This document shows positions 63,716 through 64,000 of a stretch of DNA of 64,000 bases, one piece after another. The notes under the pieces were generated by a model. The model worked only from the letters and a program-made list of their open reading frames with translations. It was not told the DNA's origin and did not search any database. Made by a program: the position numbers and the translations under genes. This stretch comes from Aphrocallistes beatrix (lineage: Eukaryota; Porifera; Hexactinellida; Sceptrulophora; Aphrocallistidae), in the NCBI GenBank assembly GCA_963281255.1, contig OY725505.1:620001-684000 (forward strand). The letters run 5' to 3'. The stretch's first letter is position 1. Every line of letters begins with the position of its first letter.

Positions 63716-64000
63716 CAAACGTAACAGATTCAAAGCATAGTTTGCAGTTATATTAATTCTCAATAGATTAGATGAGACCGAATCGCCTGAATGAAAGGAC
63801 GTCTTTGCTGAGTTCTCTCCTCCAGACTAGCTCTATAGTTCTCCATCAGAGGACGAGTTAGTCAATCATTTACACGGCTGATTTTCTTTCTTAGAAAAAT
63901 TGTTTAACTAAAATGCAGGTAAGAGAACAAATAGATAAGTAAGAAATGAGTACACATCTAAAGTAATAAGCGAAACATTATAATCAAGGTGAAAATATAC
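63716..64000. other. Window end; possible first exon
   Basis: At 63913-63918 ATGCAG is followed at once by GTAAGAG, a strong donor, after a pyrimidine-rich CTTTCTTAG. A two-codon first coding exon (Met-Gln) is possible, as in some ubiquitin-type genes, but the rest lies outside the window. Confidence 0.2.

Noticed and set aside
1-64000. Bacterial-type operons, ribosomal RNA genes, origins or attachment sites
   Set aside because: Introns, metazoan genes and DNA transposons show a eukaryotic chromosome; no rRNA-like sequence is seen.

Overview
This is a window of nuclear DNA from an invertebrate animal. It is AT-rich, with introns bounded by GT..AG, single-copy metazoan genes (cyclin Y, the AP-2 mu subunit, core-binding factor beta) and a very heavy load of transposable elements. 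The animal genes are divergent from vertebrates. An early-branching animal such as a sponge would fit the many NHL-repeat genes, but nothing in the sequence proves the phylum.

Layout. 0-5.7 kb is repeat-rich with one unrecognised 3' exon. 5.8-7.0 kb is an intact single-exon cyclin Y gene. 8.6-12.1 kb is an intact three-exon AP2M1 gene whose spliced product is 435 residues. 14.3-18.0 kb is an intact three-exon CBFB gene of 205 residues. From 18 to 39 kb the window is built of repeatedly duplicated pieces of one neighbourhood: CBFB 3' ends on the plus strand facing NHL-repeat genes on the minus strand, with fragments of an RBR (RING-IBR-RING2) E3 ligase gene. Three NHL genes look intact (18490-19737, 29611-30504, 36085-37332). 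Two NHL copies are broken in this block (22512-23942, 27868-28708), another is truncated at 38598-39036, and a further 5' fragment lies on the opposite strand at 62864. All RBR copies carry lesions.

39.5-49 kb is a transposon graveyard: a Ty3/Gypsy remnant, a hAT MITE, and a mariner (41987-47282) split by a hAT remnant, by a 1.75-kb TG..CA element carrying an OTU-like ORF, and by a hAT MITE. Several of these insertions have exact target-site duplications. A tyrosine-recombinase remnant follows. 49.4-50.9 kb is an intact intronless ORF that resembles Crinkler-type nuclease-kinase proteins. 52.9-53.4 kb is a THAP-domain exon. 55.9-56.9 kb holds a PHD-like fragment and a ninjurin-like terminal exon. 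57.6-63.7 kb is an inverted copy of the RBR-to-NHL block invaded by a Gypsy integrase fragment, a GC-rich hAT-like transposase pseudogene and foldback elements.

How it works together. The intact genes belong to vesicle traffic (AP2M1), cyclin/CDK signalling at membranes (CCNY) and Runx transcription (CBFB). They are independent housekeeping or regulatory genes rather than an operon. The NHL/RBR set looks like a locally expanding family whose copies are being killed by MITE insertions and small indels. The most novel material is mobile: TG..CA-ended elements (33484-35405 and its nested relative; 44616-46361) whose ends are packed with short GGTCC or GGGTCCC palindromes. One of them keeps an OTU-like domain that lacks its catalytic cysteine. 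Exon limits come from splice signals and family alignment from memory; no search could be run.
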